Shown: positions 51,670 through 62,718, counted from the stretch's first letter. The stretch is DNA of 64,000 nucleotides from Acidobacteria bacterium SCN 69-37 (GCA_001724025.1 MEDJ01000011.1:1-64000), one strand, 5' to 3'. Notes: generated by a model not told the origin, from the sequence alone. Program-made: numbers and translations.

Positions 51670-52437
51670 ATGCCGCTCTACTGCTCGGAGGCGCTCGTGC
51701 TGCGTACGTATCGGTACGGGGAGGCCGATCGCATCGTCGTGTTCCTGACGCAGGATCGCGGCAAGAAGCGCGGGGTGGCGAAGCACGCGAGCCGGTCGCG
51801 GCGGCGGTTCGGGGCGGCGCTGGAACCGCTGACCTGCGGGCGCGCGACGTTCATGGAGCGGGAAGGACGCGACCTCGTGCGGCTCGATCGCGTGGAGCCG
51901 ACCGACATGCCGCTCAGGACCGCGGCCGGGCGCGACCTGGGCGAGGCAGCGCAGGTGCTCGGGCACGTGTCGTACTTCGCGGAACTGCTCGATGAGTGGG
52001 CGCCGGTCGATGCGCCCAATGAGCGGTTGTTCCGGCTGGGAGCGGCGGTGAGTGCCGCCCTGTCGCGGCCCGGTGGATCGATCGAGGCCCTGGCCCGGTA
52101 CTTCGAGTACTGGCTGCTGCGGCTCGAGGGGGTGTACCCGGCCATCGACAGGTGTCCGCGGTGCGAGAGGCGGCTCGAGGGGCCGGTGCGGTTTGCCCCG
52201 ACCGACCGGGCGTACGTCTGCCGGACGTGCGACGGGCAGGGCCCGATGGTGTCGACCGCGGCGCTGGCCTTTCTCCGGGGGATGGGCACGCGGCCGCCGG
52301 CCGACGTGGCCGATCGGGGGATCGACGTCGCGGCGGGACGCGATCTGGAACGGGTCCATCACCAGTTGATCGGGATGCACCTCGAAAAGACGCTGCGATC
52401 GTCGCGGGTCGTCAAGGAGCTTGGAACATATTCGTGA
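51670..52437 (+). CDS. recO: DNA repair protein RecO
   Basis: A 255-aa recombination mediator that loads RecA on SSB-coated DNA with RecR/RecF. N-terminal OB fold ([19 protein letters not shown]), helical middle, and the zinc finger [14 protein letters not shown] near residues 160-185. The next gene, glyQ, starts inside its stop codon region (GTG at 52434), so the two are coupled, an arrangement also seen in other bacteria. Confidence 0.94.
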   Translation: MPLYCSEALVLRTYRYGEADRIVVFLTQDRGKKRGVAKHASRSRRRFGAALEPLTCGRATFMEREGRDLVRLDRVEPTDMPLRTAAGRDLGEAAQVLGHVSYFAELLDEWAPVDAPNERLFRLGAAVSAALSRPGGSIEALARYFEYWLLRLEGVYPAIDRCPRCERRLEGPVRFAPTDRAYVCRTCDGQGPMVSTAALAFLRGMGTRPPADVADRGIDVAAGRDLERVHHQLIGMHLEKTLRSSRVVKELGTYS

Positions 52438-53324
52438 CTTTTCAGGACCTCATCTCCAAACTCTCCGACTACTGGGCCGCCCAGGGCTGCCTGATTCAGC
52501 AACCGCTCGACGTCGAGATGGGCGCCGGCACGATGCACCCCGAGACGTTCCTGCGTGTGCTCGGCCAGCAGCCCTGGAACGTGGCCTACGTGCAGCCGTC
52601 GCGACGCCCCGTCGACGGGCGGTTCGGCCAGAATCCCAATCGGCTCTTCAAGCACCATCAGTTCCAGGTGATCCTGAAGCCCGCACCCGACGACGTGCAG
52701 GATCTCTACCTGCAGAGTCTCGAGGCGTGCGGCATCGACCTGCGCGCGCACGACGTGCGCTTCGAGGAGGACAACTGGGAATCGCCCACGCTCGGGGCGT
52801 GGGGGATTGGCTGGCAGGTGCTCTACGACGGGCTCGAGATCACGCAGTTCACGTATTTCCAGCAGGCCGGCGGCCAGGACCTGCTGCCGATTGCCGTTGA
52901 ACTGACCTACGGCCTGGAGCGGTTCGCGATGGCGCTGCAGGGGGTCGACAACGTCTACGACCTGCAGTGGGCGCCGGGCGTGCCCTATCGTGAGGTGCGG
53001 CTGCGCGACGAGATCGAGCAGTCGAAATACGCGTTCGGCCAGGTGGCGCTGCCCGACGGCGAGTTCGCGGCGTTCCATCGCGACCTGTTCACGCGCCACT
53101 ACGACTTCGCGAAGGCGCTCATCGCGTCGGGGCTCGTGCTGCCGGCGCTCGACCAGTGCCTGAAGTGTTCGCACCTGTTCAACCTGCTCGATTCGAGCGG
53201 CAGCATCGGCGTGACCGAACGGACGGCCTACATCCTGCGCGTACGGCAGCTTGCCGTGGCGATTGCGAAAGCCTGGACGGAGTCCGGGGGGGGCGTGATG
53301 GAGGACGCCGTGCATGGATCGTGA
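52434..53324 (+). CDS. glyQ: Glycine--tRNA ligase alpha subunit
   Basis: The catalytic subunit of the alpha2beta2 glycyl-tRNA synthetase (296 aa). The opening [20 protein letters not shown] and the blocks [32 protein letters not shown] and [14 protein letters not shown] are all conserved. The GTG start overlaps the recO stop by 4 bases; a long upstream open frame is spurious. It is followed by glyS with an 11-base overlap. Confidence 0.96.
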   Translation: MTFQDLISKLSDYWAAQGCLIQQPLDVEMGAGTMHPETFLRVLGQQPWNVAYVQPSRRPVDGRFGQNPNRLFKHHQFQVILKPAPDDVQDLYLQSLEACGIDLRAHDVRFEEDNWESPTLGAWGIGWQVLYDGLEITQFTYFQQAGGQDLLPIAVELTYGLERFAMALQGVDNVYDLQWAPGVPYREVRLRDEIEQSKYAFGQVALPDGEFAAFHRDLFTRHYDFAKALIASGLVLPALDQCLKCSHLFNLLDSSGSIGVTERTAYILRVRQLAVAIAKAWTESGGGVMEDAVHGS

Positions 53325-55551
53325 GTTGCTGCTGGAAATCGGCGTCGAGGAGATGCCGGCGTCGTGGCTGCCCGGCCTGACGACGGAACTGGCGTCGCGG
53401 GTGGACGCGCGGCTGACCGAGATCGGGCTGCCCATCAAGACCGCGGTCGAGTCGCACTCGACCCCGCGCCGGCTCGCGGCCTGCGTGCCCGAGCTCGTCG
53501 ACCGTCAGGAGGATCGCGAGGAGCGGCTGATGGGACCGCCCGTGGCCGCGGCCTTCGACGGTGAGGGACACCCGACCAATGCGGGTCTCGGGTTCGCGCG
53601 CAAGCTCGGCGTCGACTTCGAGGCTCTCGAGCGGACCGACACGCCGCGCGGGCCGTACCTGTCGTATCTCAAGCGCACGCGTGGGCGGGCAACCGTCGAC
53701 GTGCTGCCCGAGGTGCTCGCGCGCGTGCTGCGCGACCTGACGTTCCCGAAGCAGATGCACTGGGACGCGCTGCTCGAGGACGGCAAGCAGTCGTTCGTCT
53801 TCGGCCGGCCGATCCGCTGGCTGCTGTTCCTGTACGGCGGGCGCGTCGTGCCGTTCACGATCGCGCGCCACGCGCTGGCCTCGAGCCCGCGCGTGCAGGA
53901 CGTCAGTTCTGGCGCGGTGACCTACGGCCACCGGTTCCTGGCCACGAGCGGCCGGGCCGGCCGCGCCATCAAGGTCCGCAGCTTCGACGAGTACCGGAAG
54001 AAGCTGGCCGAGAACTTCGTCGTGCTCTCGCGCATCGAACGGCGTGACCGCGTCATGCGCGAACTGGAGTCGCACGCGCGGCGCATCGGCGGCCGCGCCG
54101 TGCTGCAGGGCGATCCGCAGGCCGAGGCGCTGCTCGACGAGGTACCCGATCTCGTCGAGTTCCCGGCCGTCGTCGCCGGGGCGTTCAGCGCCGAGTTCCT
54201 CGCCCTTCCCGAGGAAGTGCTGACGACGACGCTGATTCACCATCAGCATTTCTTCCCGGTGGCCGGGGTGAACGGGGCGCTGATGCCTGCGTTCCTCGCG
54301 GTGACCAACACGCAGACGAACAACGAGCGCGCCATTGCGACCAACGCCGAGCGCGTCGTGACCGCGCGGCTGCGCGACGCGCGCTTCTTCTGGGACGCCG
54401 ATCGGGAGATCGGGCTCGAGGCGCGGCTGGATCGGCTCGAGACCGTGCTCTTCCACAAGGCACTCGGGTCGTACCGCGCCAAGGCCGAGCGGATGGCGAC
54501 GCTGGCCGCGTGGGTGGCGGCCGAGGTGTTCGGGCAGCCCGATCAGGCCGACGCCGCCAGGCGCGCGGCGCGGCTCGCCAAGGCGGATCTGGCCACGGAC
54601 ATGGTCCGCGAGTTCACCGAGCTGCAGGGCACGATGGGCGGCATCTATGCCCGCGAAGCGGGCGAGCCCGAGACCGTCTGGAAGGCGATCTACTCGCACT
54701 ATCTGCCCACGGCCCTCGAGAGCACCGCGGCCCCTGCGCCGGCCACGCTCGGAACGGCGGCCGTGACGTGGGCGGCCGTGTCGCTGGCCGACAAGCTCGA
54801 CACGCTGGTTGGTCTGTTCCTGGCGGGCGAGCGGCCGACAGGGTCGCGCGATCCGTTCGGGCTGCGGCGGCAGGCGCACGGCGTGATGCGGCTGCTGATC
54901 GACGGCGAGGCCCTGACCGGCGTCCGGATTCGCACGCCGCTGGCCACGCTCGTGGCCGAGGCGCGTGCACGGTATGCCGAGGCGGGTGTGCCGGTGCCCG
55001 ACGACGACACGGATCTGCGGGCGTTCCTGGCCGAACGGCTGGCGTACGTGCTCGAGTCGCGCGGCGCCGATCGCCGGACGATCCGGGCCGTGGTACCCGG
55101 ACCCGAGGTCGCCCTGGAGCGGCCCGTGGCCGACCTGCACGAGAACCTGGCGGCGCTGCCCGAGGTGGCGCGGTCCGAGCAGTTCCGGCAGCTGGCTACG
55201 GCGTTCAAGCGCGTCCGCAACATCGCGCGCGAGGCGCCCGCGGCCGGGGCTGGAGACGACGCCGGCGAGCCGCTCGAGGCCGTGCTCGTCGAGCCGGCCG
55301 AGCAGGCGCTCGTGGCGGACATCGAGGCACGGCGGGGGGTGATCGATCGCGCCGTGGCCGAGGGGCGTGGGTTCCGCGACGCCTATCTGGAAGCAGCGAA
55401 GTTCGAACCGGTCGTCGCCCGGTTCTTCGACGAGGTGTTCGTGATGAGCGACGACCTGCGCCTCAGGCAGGGGCGGTTGAGGTTGATGAAGCGGCTGGAG
55501 ACGGTCATCCTCCAGCTCGGCGATATCTCGGAAATCGTGGCATCGGAGTGA
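53314..55551 (+). CDS. glyS: Glycine--tRNA ligase beta subunit
   Basis: The 745-aa beta subunit. The opening [17 protein letters not shown], the HD-like domain with HQHFFPV and the C-terminal anticodon-binding DALR-like domain (about 620-740) are clear. It holds most tRNA contacts and is needed for activity of the alpha subunit. ppdK follows after 8 bases, so recO-glyQ-glyS-ppdK look like one transcript. Confidence 0.96.
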   Translation: MDRELLLEIGVEEMPASWLPGLTTELASRVDARLTEIGLPIKTAVESHSTPRRLAACVPELVDRQEDREERLMGPPVAAAFDGEGHPTNAGLGFARKLGVDFEALERTDTPRGPYLSYLKRTRGRATVDVLPEVLARVLRDLTFPKQMHWDALLEDGKQSFVFGRPIRWLLFLYGGRVVPFTIARHALASSPRVQDVSSGAVTYGHRFLATSGRAGRAIKVRSFDEYRKKLAENFVVLSRIERRDRVMRELESHARRIGGRAVLQGDPQAEALLDEVPDLVEFPAVVAGAFSAEFLALPEEVLTTTLIHHQHFFPVAGVNGALMPAFLAVTNTQTNNERAIATNAERVVTARLRDARFFWDADREIGLEARLDRLETVLFHKALGSYRAKAERMATLAAWVAAEVFGQPDQADAARRAARLAKADLATDMVREFTELQGTMGGIYAREAGEPETVWKAIYSHYLPTALESTAAPAPATLGTAAVTWAAVSLADKLDTLVGLFLAGERPTGSRDPFGLRRQAHGVMRLLIDGEALTGVRIRTPLATLVAEARARYAEAGVPVPDDDTDLRAFLAERLAYVLESRGADRRTIRAVVPGPEVALERPVADLHENLAALPEVARSEQFRQLATAFKRVRNIAREAPAAGAGDDAGEPLEAVLVEPAEQALVADIEARRGVIDRAVAEGRGFRDAYLEAAKFEPVVARFFDEVFVMSDDLRLRQGRLRLMKRLETVILQLGDISEIVASE

Positions 55552-55559
55552 TCAGGCAG

Positions 55560-58424
55560 ATGGCGAAAACAGCGAAGAGGAAGTCCGTGGCGAAGAAGGT
55601 GACGAAGGCGAAGGCAGCGAAGACGGCGGCCCGGAAGCGGGGCGCGTCGACGGCGAAGCGGCTGGCCGCGCCGAAGCGGCGCGTGAGCGCTGCGAAGGCG
55701 GGGGCGAAGGCCAAGGCGCCGGCGGCGGCAGGCAAGTACGTCTATCTCTTCGGCCGCAAGTCGGATGGCAACGGCACGATGAAGGCGTTGCTCGGCGGCA
55801 AGGGCGCGAACCTGGCGGAGATGTGCCGCATCGGTCTGCCCGTGCCTCCCGGATTCACCGTCACCACCGAGGTCTGCACGTACTACTACGCGCACGGCCG
55901 ATCGTACCCGGCCGCGCTGCGTGCGCAGATGGAGGCGGGCATCGCCGCCGTCGAGCAGCAGACGGGCAAGAAGTTCGGGGACCTGAAGAACCCGCTGCTG
56001 GTCTCGGTCCGGTCGGGCGCCCGCGACTCGATGCCCGGGATGATGGACACGATCCTCAACCTCGGCCTGAACGCGCAGACCGTCGAGGCGCTGGCGACCA
56101 AGACCGGCAACGCGCGCTTTGCGTGGGACTGCTACCGTCGCTTCGTGCAGATGTACGGCGACGTCGTGCTCGGCGTGCAGAAGCGACCCGACGAGGATCA
56201 CGAGCCGTTCGAGACCGTGATTCACGCCCTGAAGCACGAGCGGTATCACGAGGACATCGAGGACACGAAGCTCACGGTCGATGACCTGCGGGAGCTCGTG
56301 CTCCGCTTCAAGGCGCTCGTCAAGGAACGCGCCGGCAAGCAGTTCCCCGATTCGCCGTGGGATCAGCTGATGGGCGCGATTGGCGCCGTGTTCGGCTCGT
56401 GGATGAACGATCGTGCCATCGTCTACCGCCGCAAGTACAACATTCCGTCCGAGTGGGGCACGGCCGTCAACGTGCAGGCGATGGTCTACGGCAACACGGG
56501 CGAGACGTCGGGATCGGGCGTCGCGTTCACGCGCAACCCGGCCAACGGCCTCAAGGAGTTCTACGGCGAGTTCCTCATCAACGCGCAGGGTGAGGACGTC
56601 GTCGCCGGCGTGCGCACGCCCGAACCGGTGGCCGAACTGAAGCGGCAGATGCCGAAGGCGTACCGGGAGCTCGATCGGATCCGCCTGACGCTCGAGAAGC
56701 ACTTCAAGGACGTGCAGGACTTCGAGTTCACGATCGAAGATGGCGTCGTCTACATGCTCCAGACGCGCAACGGCAAGCGGACGGCGATGGCCGCGCTGAA
56801 GTTCTCGATGGACATGGTCCGGGAGAAGCTGATCGACTGGAAGACGGCCGTCCTGCGCAATCCGGCCGACCAGCTCGAGCAGCTGCTGGCGCCGGTGTTC
56901 GACGGGGCCGAGGTGGCGAAGGCCGCGACGGTGGCGACCGGCCTGCCCGCCGGGCCGGGGGCGGCCTCGGGCCGGATCTACCTCAACGCCGACCGCGCGG
57001 TCGTAGCGGCGGAGAAGGGGGAGAAGGTCCTGCTCGTCCGCATCGAGACCTCGCCCGAGGACCTGCGCGGCATGATTGCCGCCGAGGGCATCCTCACCGC
57101 GCGCGGCGGCGTGTCGTCGCACGCGGCGCTGGTGGCGCGGCAGATGGGCAAGGTCTGCGTCTGCGGCGCGGCGGCGCTCGAGGTCGACTACACGGCGCGC
57201 ACGGTCTCGGTGGCCGGCCAGACGTTCAAGGAAGGCGACTGGCTGTCGATCGACGGCACGGCCGGCCGGGTCTACGCCGGGAACGTCGACACGGCGCCGT
57301 CGGAAATCATCGCGGGCCTGATCCACGGCGACGCGGCGGCGCGGAAGAGCGAGAAGTTCAGGCACTTCGAGCAGCTGATGAAGTGGTGTGCGCAGGCCTC
57401 GCGCATGTCGGTGCGGACCAACGCGGATACGCCCGAGCAGACGGCCAACGCGCTGGCGTTCGGCGCGGTGGGCATCGGGCTCACGCGGACCGAGCACATG
57501 TTCTTCGAGGGCGACCGCATCGACGCCATGCGGGAGATGATCCTGGCCGAGACCGTGGCGGCGCGCGAAGCGGCGCTCGCCAAGCTGCTGCCGTTCCAGC
57601 GGGCGGACTTCTACGGCATCTTCAAGACGCTGAAGGGGCTGCCGGCCACGATTCGCCTGCTCGATCCGCCGCTGCACGAGTTCCTGCCGCACACGAAGGA
57701 ACAGCAGATGGATCTGGCGCGGAAGCTCGGGATCTCGGTCGAGAAGATCATGCACCGCGTCCACGAGCTGCACGAGTTCAACCCGATGCTCGGCTTCCGC
57801 GGATGCCGTCTCGGCATCCGGTACCCGGAGATCACGCGCATGCAGGCGCGTGCAATCCTCGAAGCCGCGGCCGACGCGACGAAGGCCGGGTTCAAGGCGA
57901 AGCCGGAGATCATGATCCCGCTCGTCGGCTTCAAGCGCGAACTCGATCTGCAGGTCGAGCTCGTCCACGAGGTGGCGAAGGCGGTGCAGGCCGAGAAGAA
58001 GGTGAAGATCGCCTACACGGTCGGCACGATGATCGAGGTGCCGCGCGGGGCCCTGACGGCGGACGAGATCGCCCAGACCGCGCAGTTCTTCAGCTTCGGG
58101 ACCAACGACCTGACGCAGACGGGGCTCGGGATGTCGCGTGACGACTCCGGCTCGTTCCTGCCCGGGTACGCCGAGCTCGAGATCCTGAAGCGGAACCCGT
58201 TCGCCACGGTCGACGCGAGCGGCGTCGGCCAGCTCGTCGAGATTGCCGTGGCCAAGGGACGCGCGACGCGTCCCGACATCAAGCTCGGCATCTGCGGGGA
58301 GCACGGCGGCGATCCCGCCTCGATCGAGTTCTTCGAGAAGGCCGGACTCGACTACGTCAGCTGCTCGCCGTTCCGCGTCCCGGTCGCCCGGCTCGCGGCC
58401 GCACAGGCGGCGCTGAGGAAGTAA
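55560..58424 (+). CDS. ppdK: Pyruvate phosphate dikinase with Lys/Ala-rich N-terminal tail
   Basis: Interconverts pyruvate + ATP + Pi and PEP + AMP + PPi. It is 954 aa, longer than the usual 870-910. Residues 1-58 are a tail of AKK/TAKA-type repeats resembling bacterial histone H1-like tails. The ordinary enzyme then starts at [23 protein letters not shown]-grasp domain, swivelling domain with the phospho-His in [16 protein letters not shown], and the PEP-binding barrel with CGEHGGDP and catalytic Cys in [16 protein letters not shown]. The ATG at 55560 is the only start that follows glyS closely; a start after the tail lacks a good codon. It allows PEP synthesis and gluconeogenesis. Confidence 0.94.
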   Translation: MAKTAKRKSVAKKVTKAKAAKTAARKRGASTAKRLAAPKRRVSAAKAGAKAKAPAAAGKYVYLFGRKSDGNGTMKALLGGKGANLAEMCRIGLPVPPGFTVTTEVCTYYYAHGRSYPAALRAQMEAGIAAVEQQTGKKFGDLKNPLLVSVRSGARDSMPGMMDTILNLGLNAQTVEALATKTGNARFAWDCYRRFVQMYGDVVLGVQKRPDEDHEPFETVIHALKHERYHEDIEDTKLTVDDLRELVLRFKALVKERAGKQFPDSPWDQLMGAIGAVFGSWMNDRAIVYRRKYNIPSEWGTAVNVQAMVYGNTGETSGSGVAFTRNPANGLKEFYGEFLINAQGEDVVAGVRTPEPVAELKRQMPKAYRELDRIRLTLEKHFKDVQDFEFTIEDGVVYMLQTRNGKRTAMAALKFSMDMVREKLIDWKTAVLRNPADQLEQLLAPVFDGAEVAKAATVATGLPAGPGAASGRIYLNADRAVVAAEKGEKVLLVRIETSPEDLRGMIAAEGILTARGGVSSHAALVARQMGKVCVCGAAALEVDYTARTVSVAGQTFKEGDWLSIDGTAGRVYAGNVDTAPSEIIAGLIHGDAAARKSEKFRHFEQLMKWCAQASRMSVRTNADTPEQTANALAFGAVGIGLTRTEHMFFEGDRIDAMREMILAETVAAREAALAKLLPFQRADFYGIFKTLKGLPATIRLLDPPLHEFLPHTKEQQMDLARKLGISVEKIMHRVHELHEFNPMLGFRGCRLGIRYPEITRMQARAILEAAADATKAGFKAKPEIMIPLVGFKRELDLQVELVHEVAKAVQAEKKVKIAYTVGTMIEVPRGALTADEIAQTAQFFSFGTNDLTQTGLGMSRDDSGSFLPGYAELEILKRNPFATVDASGVGQLVEIAVAKGRATRPDIKLGICGEHGGDPASIEFFEKAGLDYVSCSPFRVPVARLAAAQAALRK

Positions 58425-58433
58425 GGCAGGGGA

Positions 58434-58550
58434 CAAGTTGGAAGCGAGAAGTCAGAAGTAAGAAGTCGACAAACGCAGAATTTCGAAGTTCGAACTTCGA
58501 AGTTCCAAATTTGATGAACTCCTCACTTCTGACTTCGGGCTTCTAACTTG
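58434..58550. repeat. 117-bp imperfect palindrome (MITE-like), AT-rich
   Basis: Outer arms CAAGTT/AACTTG, then GAAGC/GCTTC, then GAAGTCAGAAGT/ACTTCTGACTTC (58448-58459 and 58525-58536), and a central 20-bp perfect palindrome TTCGAAGTTCGAACTTCGAA (58482-58501). It fills almost the whole gap between ppdK and corA and has far lower GC than its flanks. Confidence 0.75.
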
Positions 58551-58566
58551 AACCGCGATTCATCGC

Positions 58567-59532
58567 ATGCTGACCGTCCTCGTCCAGCGTGACGGCCGCG
58601 TCGAACGGGCGGAGGCTGTCGATCCGGCGTGGCTCGCGCCGGAATCGACGGTCGTGGTGTGGGCGGACATCGAAGGACCTGTTGACGCCGACCGGGCCCT
58701 GCTCGGCGGCGTGTTCCATATCCACGAGCTCGCGATCGAAGACGCGCTCGAGGAGATCCATCACCCCAAGATCGAAACCTACGACGGCCTGCTGTACCTG
58801 ATCCTGCACGGGATCGTCGCCAACGGCGGCAGCGGCGGCTTCGACACGCAGGACGTCGACTTCTTCCTCGGCCGTAATTTCCTGGTGACCGTGCACCACG
58901 GGCCGTCGCGATCGATTGCCGAAGAGTACGAAGCGTGCCGACGGCGGCCCGACATCTTTCTCGATGGACCGGCTGGCATCTGCCATCGCATCGTCGATCG
59001 GATGGTCGATCGGTACGGCCCGGAAGTGGACGCGATCGAGCGACGACTCGAGGCGCTGGAAGAAGCCGTGTTCGAGCAGGCCACGGGGAACCCGCTGCGT
59101 GCGCTGCTCGACATCAAGCGCGACCTGGCGTCGCTGCGACGCGTCGCGCTCCCGCAACGCGACGCCGTGGGACGCCTGGCGAGACGCGAGTTCGCCCCCA
59201 TCACCGAGTCGCTGGCCTACCGGTTCCGCGATGTTTACGATCAGCTCGTCCGGCTGAGCGATGAGGCGATCCTGTTGCAGGATCGCACCACGGGTCTGGT
59301 CGACGCGCACCTCTCGAACCAGTCGAACCGGCTCAACCAGGTCATGAAAGTCCTCACGGTCATCTCGACGATCTTCATGCCGCTCTCGGTTTTGACGAGC
59401 CTGTGGGGCATGAACGTCCCGCTGCCGCAGCTGCCCGGAGGCGAGGCCGCGCAGTTCTGGTGGATCGCGGCCTTCATCGCCAGCATCAGCGGCGTCATGC
59501 TGTGGGGGTTCCGGAGGATGCGGTGGCTGTGA
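58567..59532 (+). CDS. corA: CorA-family divalent-metal transporter
   Basis: A 321-aa pentameric Mg2+/Co2+ channel. A cytosolic funnel domain (1-245) with a long stalk helix, then two C-terminal helices; the family signature GMN (LWGMNVPLPQ) ends helix 1. The C terminus RRMRWL is basic as usual. Its stop overlaps the mutL start (GTGA), so the two genes are co-translated. MgtE is encoded 8 kb upstream. Confidence 0.93.
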   Translation: MLTVLVQRDGRVERAEAVDPAWLAPESTVVVWADIEGPVDADRALLGGVFHIHELAIEDALEEIHHPKIETYDGLLYLILHGIVANGGSGGFDTQDVDFFLGRNFLVTVHHGPSRSIAEEYEACRRRPDIFLDGPAGICHRIVDRMVDRYGPEVDAIERRLEALEEAVFEQATGNPLRALLDIKRDLASLRRVALPQRDAVGRLARREFAPITESLAYRFRDVYDQLVRLSDEAILLQDRTTGLVDAHLSNQSNRLNQVMKVLTVISTIFMPLSVLTSLWGMNVPLPQLPGGEAAQFWWIAAFIASISGVMLWGFRRMRWL

Positions 59533-61322
59533 CCCGGATTCAGCGACTGCCACCGGCCCTGGCCAACCAGATCGCCGCCGGCGAGGTCGTCGAGCGTCCC
59601 GCGTCCGTCGTGAAGGAGTTGATCGAAAACGCCGTCGACGCCGGTGCACAGCGGATCGGTATCACCATCGAGTTCGGCGGCAAGAAGCTGCTCGTCGTCG
59701 AGGATGACGGCGAGGGCATGTCGCGCGCGGATGCCGAACTGGCGATCGAGCGGCACGCCACGAGCAAGATCCGGCAGGCGACCGACCTGGCGGCGATCCG
59801 TACGCTCGGATTCCGGGGCGAGGCGCTGCCGTCGATTGCGTCGGTCTCGCGGTTCAAGCTGCGGACGCGGCTGCGCGGCGACCTGTCCGGCACCGAGATC
59901 GTCGTCGAGGCCGGCGCGGTCACGACGGTCCGTGAGGTGGGCGCACCGGAAGGCACACGCGTCGAGGTGGCCGAGCTGTTCTACAACCTGCCGGCGCGCC
60001 GCAAGTTCCTCAAGGCCGACACGGCCGAGTCGGCGCAGGTCTCGCGGCTGGTCACGCAGCTCGCACTCGGCTACCACGAGGTCGGCTTCGTGCTGCGGAG
60101 CGGCGAGCGCGTGCTGATCGAGGCGCCGCCGGCCGGGTCGCTCGAGGAGCGGTTCTACCAGATCTATGGCGATCGGCCGGATCTGGTCGTGGTGCAGAAG
60201 CAGGCAGCGGGTATCACGGTGCGAGGCTTCGTGGCGGCGCTGGCCGAGACCGGCCCCGTGCGCGGTCCGCAGCACGTGTTCGTCAACGGCCGCATGGTGC
60301 GCGACCGCACGATCACGCACGCGATCCAGCAGGGCTACAGCGTGGCGACGATCAAGGAGCGGAGTCCCGAGGTGCACCTGTTCCTGGACCTGCCGCCCGA
60401 CCGCGTCGACGTCAACGTCCACCCGACGAAGGCCGAGGTGCGTTTTCTCGATCAGGGGCTCGTGCACGAGGTGCTGCGCCGCGCCGTGATCGACGCCCTC
60501 GGGACGACGGCGGCGCCCGAACTCGTTCTGTCGCCACTCGCGGCGTCGTTCGTGCCGTCGACGCCGGGGCTGCCGCTGGGAGTTCCATGGAGCCCCGGGT
60601 CTTCAGACCCGGGGAAAACAGGGAACGATGAAACACGGAGCCCGGGGCTCCATGGAGACGCGTCTGCTGCGGCCTGGCCGCCCGCCGCCCGCGGCCCGCA
60701 GCCCGCCGAGATCGTCAGCGGGCGCGAATCGGTGGGGGCCCTCATCCGCCCGATGGTGCCGCTCGGGCAGTTCCGCAACACGTTCATTCTCGCCGTCGAT
60801 GACGAGGGCATCGCGATCATCGATCAGCACGTGGCACACGAGCGCATCCTGTTCGAGCAGTTCTCCGAGCGTCTCACCACGCGCACGCTGGAATCGCAGC
60901 GGTTGTTGACGCCCGTCGTACTGGAACTGACGGCGGGGGAGCATCAGACGCTGCTGCAGCATCGCGAGGCCCTGGTGCAGTTCGGCTTCGACCTCGAGGA
61001 CTTCGGCGGCTCGGCCGTCCGCATCGCGGCGGTCCCCGGTGTGCTCGACCTCTCGAGGAGCGAAGAGGTGCTGCGCGCGGTGGCGAGTGACCTGGACGGG
61101 CTGACGCCGGGCGCCGGCATGAACGAGATTCTCCGTCAGATGGCCGCGACGATGGCGTGCCATGCGGCGGTGAAGGCCAACGATCCGCTCACGCGCGAGA
61201 AGATGCAGTACCTGCTCGACGAACTCCGTCGCACCGCGCACTCCTCGGTCTGTCCCCACGGCCGCCCAGTTGTGCTGCGCCTGACCCGGCGCGAGATCGA
61301 GAAGAACTTCGAGCGCATCTGA
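59529..61322 (+). CDS. mutL: DNA mismatch repair protein MutL, interrupted by a repeat
   Basis: A 597-aa GHKL ATPase. N-terminal motifs RLPPALANQIAAGEVVERPA, DDGEGM and GFRGEALPSI; the C-terminal domain carries DQHVAHERILFEQ, the endonuclease-type metal motif, and CPHGRP near the end. Between them, in the flexible linker, residues about 353-376 are encoded by a paired REP-like repeat (60585-60656, 72 bases, 24 codons), so the reading frame survives. The start is GTG 59529, overlapping corA; GTG 59523 is possible. It should nick DNA and act with MutS, which is not here. Confidence 0.95.
   Translation: MTRIQRLPPALANQIAAGEVVERPASVVKELIENAVDAGAQRIGITIEFGGKKLLVVEDDGEGMSRADAELAIERHATSKIRQATDLAAIRTLGFRGEALPSIASVSRFKLRTRLRGDLSGTEIVVEAGAVTTVREVGAPEGTRVEVAELFYNLPARRKFLKADTAESAQVSRLVTQLALGYHEVGFVLRSGERVLIEAPPAGSLEERFYQIYGDRPDLVVVQKQAAGITVRGFVAALAETGPVRGPQHVFVNGRMVRDRTITHAIQQGYSVATIKERSPEVHLFLDLPPDRVDVNVHPTKAEVRFLDQGLVHEVLRRAVIDALGTTAAPELVLSPLAASFVPSTPGLPLGVPWSPGSSDPGKTGNDETRSPGLHGDASAAAWPPAARGPQPAEIVSGRESVGALIRPMVPLGQFRNTFILAVDDEGIAIIDQHVAHERILFEQFSERLTTRTLESQRLLTPVVLELTAGEHQTLLQHREALVQFGFDLEDFGGSAVRIAAVPGVLDLSRSEEVLRAVASDLDGLTPGAGMNEILRQMAATMACHAAVKANDPLTREKMQYLLDELRRTAHSSVCPHGRPVVLRLTRREIEKNFERI
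60585..60656. repeat. Paired REP-like repeat inside mutL
   Basis: The ends TCCATGGAGCCCCGGG (60585-60600) and CCCGGGGCTCCATGGA (60641-60656) are a perfect 16-bp inverted pair. The left side continues as a full REP-like palindrome (stem 60593-60602/60605-60614). The unit is 72 bp and lies in frame in the MutL linker. Confidence 0.8.
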
Positions 61323-61365
61323 GAAGGCGGGGAGCCTGCCGCGACCGCGCGTTTCTTTCGGGTGT

Positions 61366-61371
61366 TATGCT
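61366..61371 (+). promoter_or_regulatory. -10 box TATGCT upstream of the Tat protein
   Basis: GTTATGCT lies 50 bases before the GTG at 61422, in the gap after mutL. It is the best -10 candidate there. Confidence 0.3.
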
Positions 61372-61421
61372 CCCCTGACCATTTGTACGACGTCGCCATG
61401 GTGGCGGCGAAGGAGGCACGC

Positions 61422-62504
61422 GTGGGAAGCGGGATCAGTCGTCGTGAATTCGTGGTCGGTGTAGCGGCCGTGGGCTGGAGTGCGGCGTTCGCCGACGTGC
61501 GCGCACAGAACGCGCTGCCGGCCAAGTCCCCCATCGGCATTGGCGGCGCGGCAATGGGCGCGCTCAATCGCGGCGTGCCCGGCGTATTCGAAGGGCTGCG
61601 GAACAATCCGGTCCGCTATGTGGAGTACTGCCGCATGATGGGGGCGGGCGGGATCCAGGCCGGGTTCTCCACGCAGCTGACGGAGATTCGCGCGAAGCTC
61701 GACGAACTCGGGATGTACTACGAGGGCAACGCGGCCCTGCCGGCCACGCTCGACGGCGACACCGCGCCCTTCGAGCAGTCGTTGCTGGCGGCCAAGGCGC
61801 TGGGCGCGACGTGCGTGCGGGCGGTGAGCCGGTCGCTGCCCGGCGGGACGGGGCGTCGCTACGAGACGTATACGTCCTACGCGCAGTATCAGGAATGGGA
61901 GCGCACGGCCAACGCCATCGTCGAGCGCGTGCTGCCGATTGCCGAGAAGCACCGGATCGCGATCGCGCTCGAGAACCACAAGGACCGCGCGGCCGAGGAC
62001 CACGCCGCGTTCCTGAAGCGCATCTCCAGCGAGTGGCTGGGATCCCTCATCGATCCCGGCAACAACATGTCGTTCATGGAAGAACCGGAGCACACGGTGA
62101 CGTTGCTGGCGCCGTACGTCAAGGCGGTGTCGCTGAAGGACATGGGCGTGGCGCCGTACGAGGACGGCTTTCTGTTGTCGGAAGTCGTGTTCGGCACCGG
62201 CCGAACGGACCAGAAGGCGCTGTTCGAGATCGCGCGCAAGTTCAACCCGCGCGTCCAGGCGACCGAGGAGTTGATCACGCGCGATCCGCTGAAGGTGCCG
62301 GTGTTGACCGACGACTACTATCGGTCCTTCCCGCCGGCGATGCGCACGCGCCGCGACGCGTGGATGGCGATGGTCGAGGCGAGGCAGACGAAGCTGCCGA
62401 TCGTGTCGACGCTCAGCCCGGCCGAACAGTTGAAGGCCGAAGAAGACAACCATCGCGCCACGCTCGCCTGGGGACTGAAGAACCTGACGTTTCCGACGGC
62501 GTGA
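61422..62504 (+). CDS. Tat-exported sugar phosphate isomerase/epimerase-like protein
   Basis: A 360-aa TIM-barrel protein of the xylose-isomerase-like/AP-endonuclease-2 superfamily. The N terminus SRREFVVGVAAVGWSAAFA is a twin-arginine signal. Putative metal ligands are seen in IALENHKD, LIDPGNN and the EVVFGTGR strand. Exported members of this family are common in sugar-degrading soil bacteria; substrates are mostly unknown. The GTG at 61422 has AAGGAGG (61410-61416) 5 bases upstream; ATG 61398 is an alternative. Confidence 0.78.
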   Translation: MGSGISRREFVVGVAAVGWSAAFADVRAQNALPAKSPIGIGGAAMGALNRGVPGVFEGLRNNPVRYVEYCRMMGAGGIQAGFSTQLTEIRAKLDELGMYYEGNAALPATLDGDTAPFEQSLLAAKALGATCVRAVSRSLPGGTGRRYETYTSYAQYQEWERTANAIVERVLPIAEKHRIAIALENHKDRAAEDHAAFLKRISSEWLGSLIDPGNNMSFMEEPEHTVTLLAPYVKAVSLKDMGVAPYEDGFLLSEVVFGTGRTDQKALFEIARKFNPRVQATEELITRDPLKVPVLTDDYYRSFPPAMRTRRDAWMAMVEARQTKLPIVSTLSPAEQLKAEEDNHRATLAWGLKNLTFPTA

Positions 62505-62586
62505 GGGCTTGGTGGCTGCCGGCGGCGGGCGGCGGGCCGCGGGCGATGAGGCTGCGCGGCGGCGGGCGGCGCGGAAAATGATTCAT

Positions 62587-62613
62587 GGAGCCCCGGACCT
62601 TCAGGTCCGGGGA
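62587..62613 (+). repeat. REP-like palindrome, copy 5
   Basis: GGAG followed by the stem CCCCGGACCT-TC-AGGTCCGGGG (62591-62612). The internal base pairs differ from the other copies but still match. It lies in the 344-base spacer after the Tat protein. Confidence 0.75.
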
Positions 62614-62718
62614 ATCTGTAGGACACTTCTGGGATGCGGGCCATCCGCACCGACCCTCCAGCCGCACGCTCGCACGACCTCCACTCGACGAACCGTCGGC
62701 CGCGCTGCGGCAAGTTGG

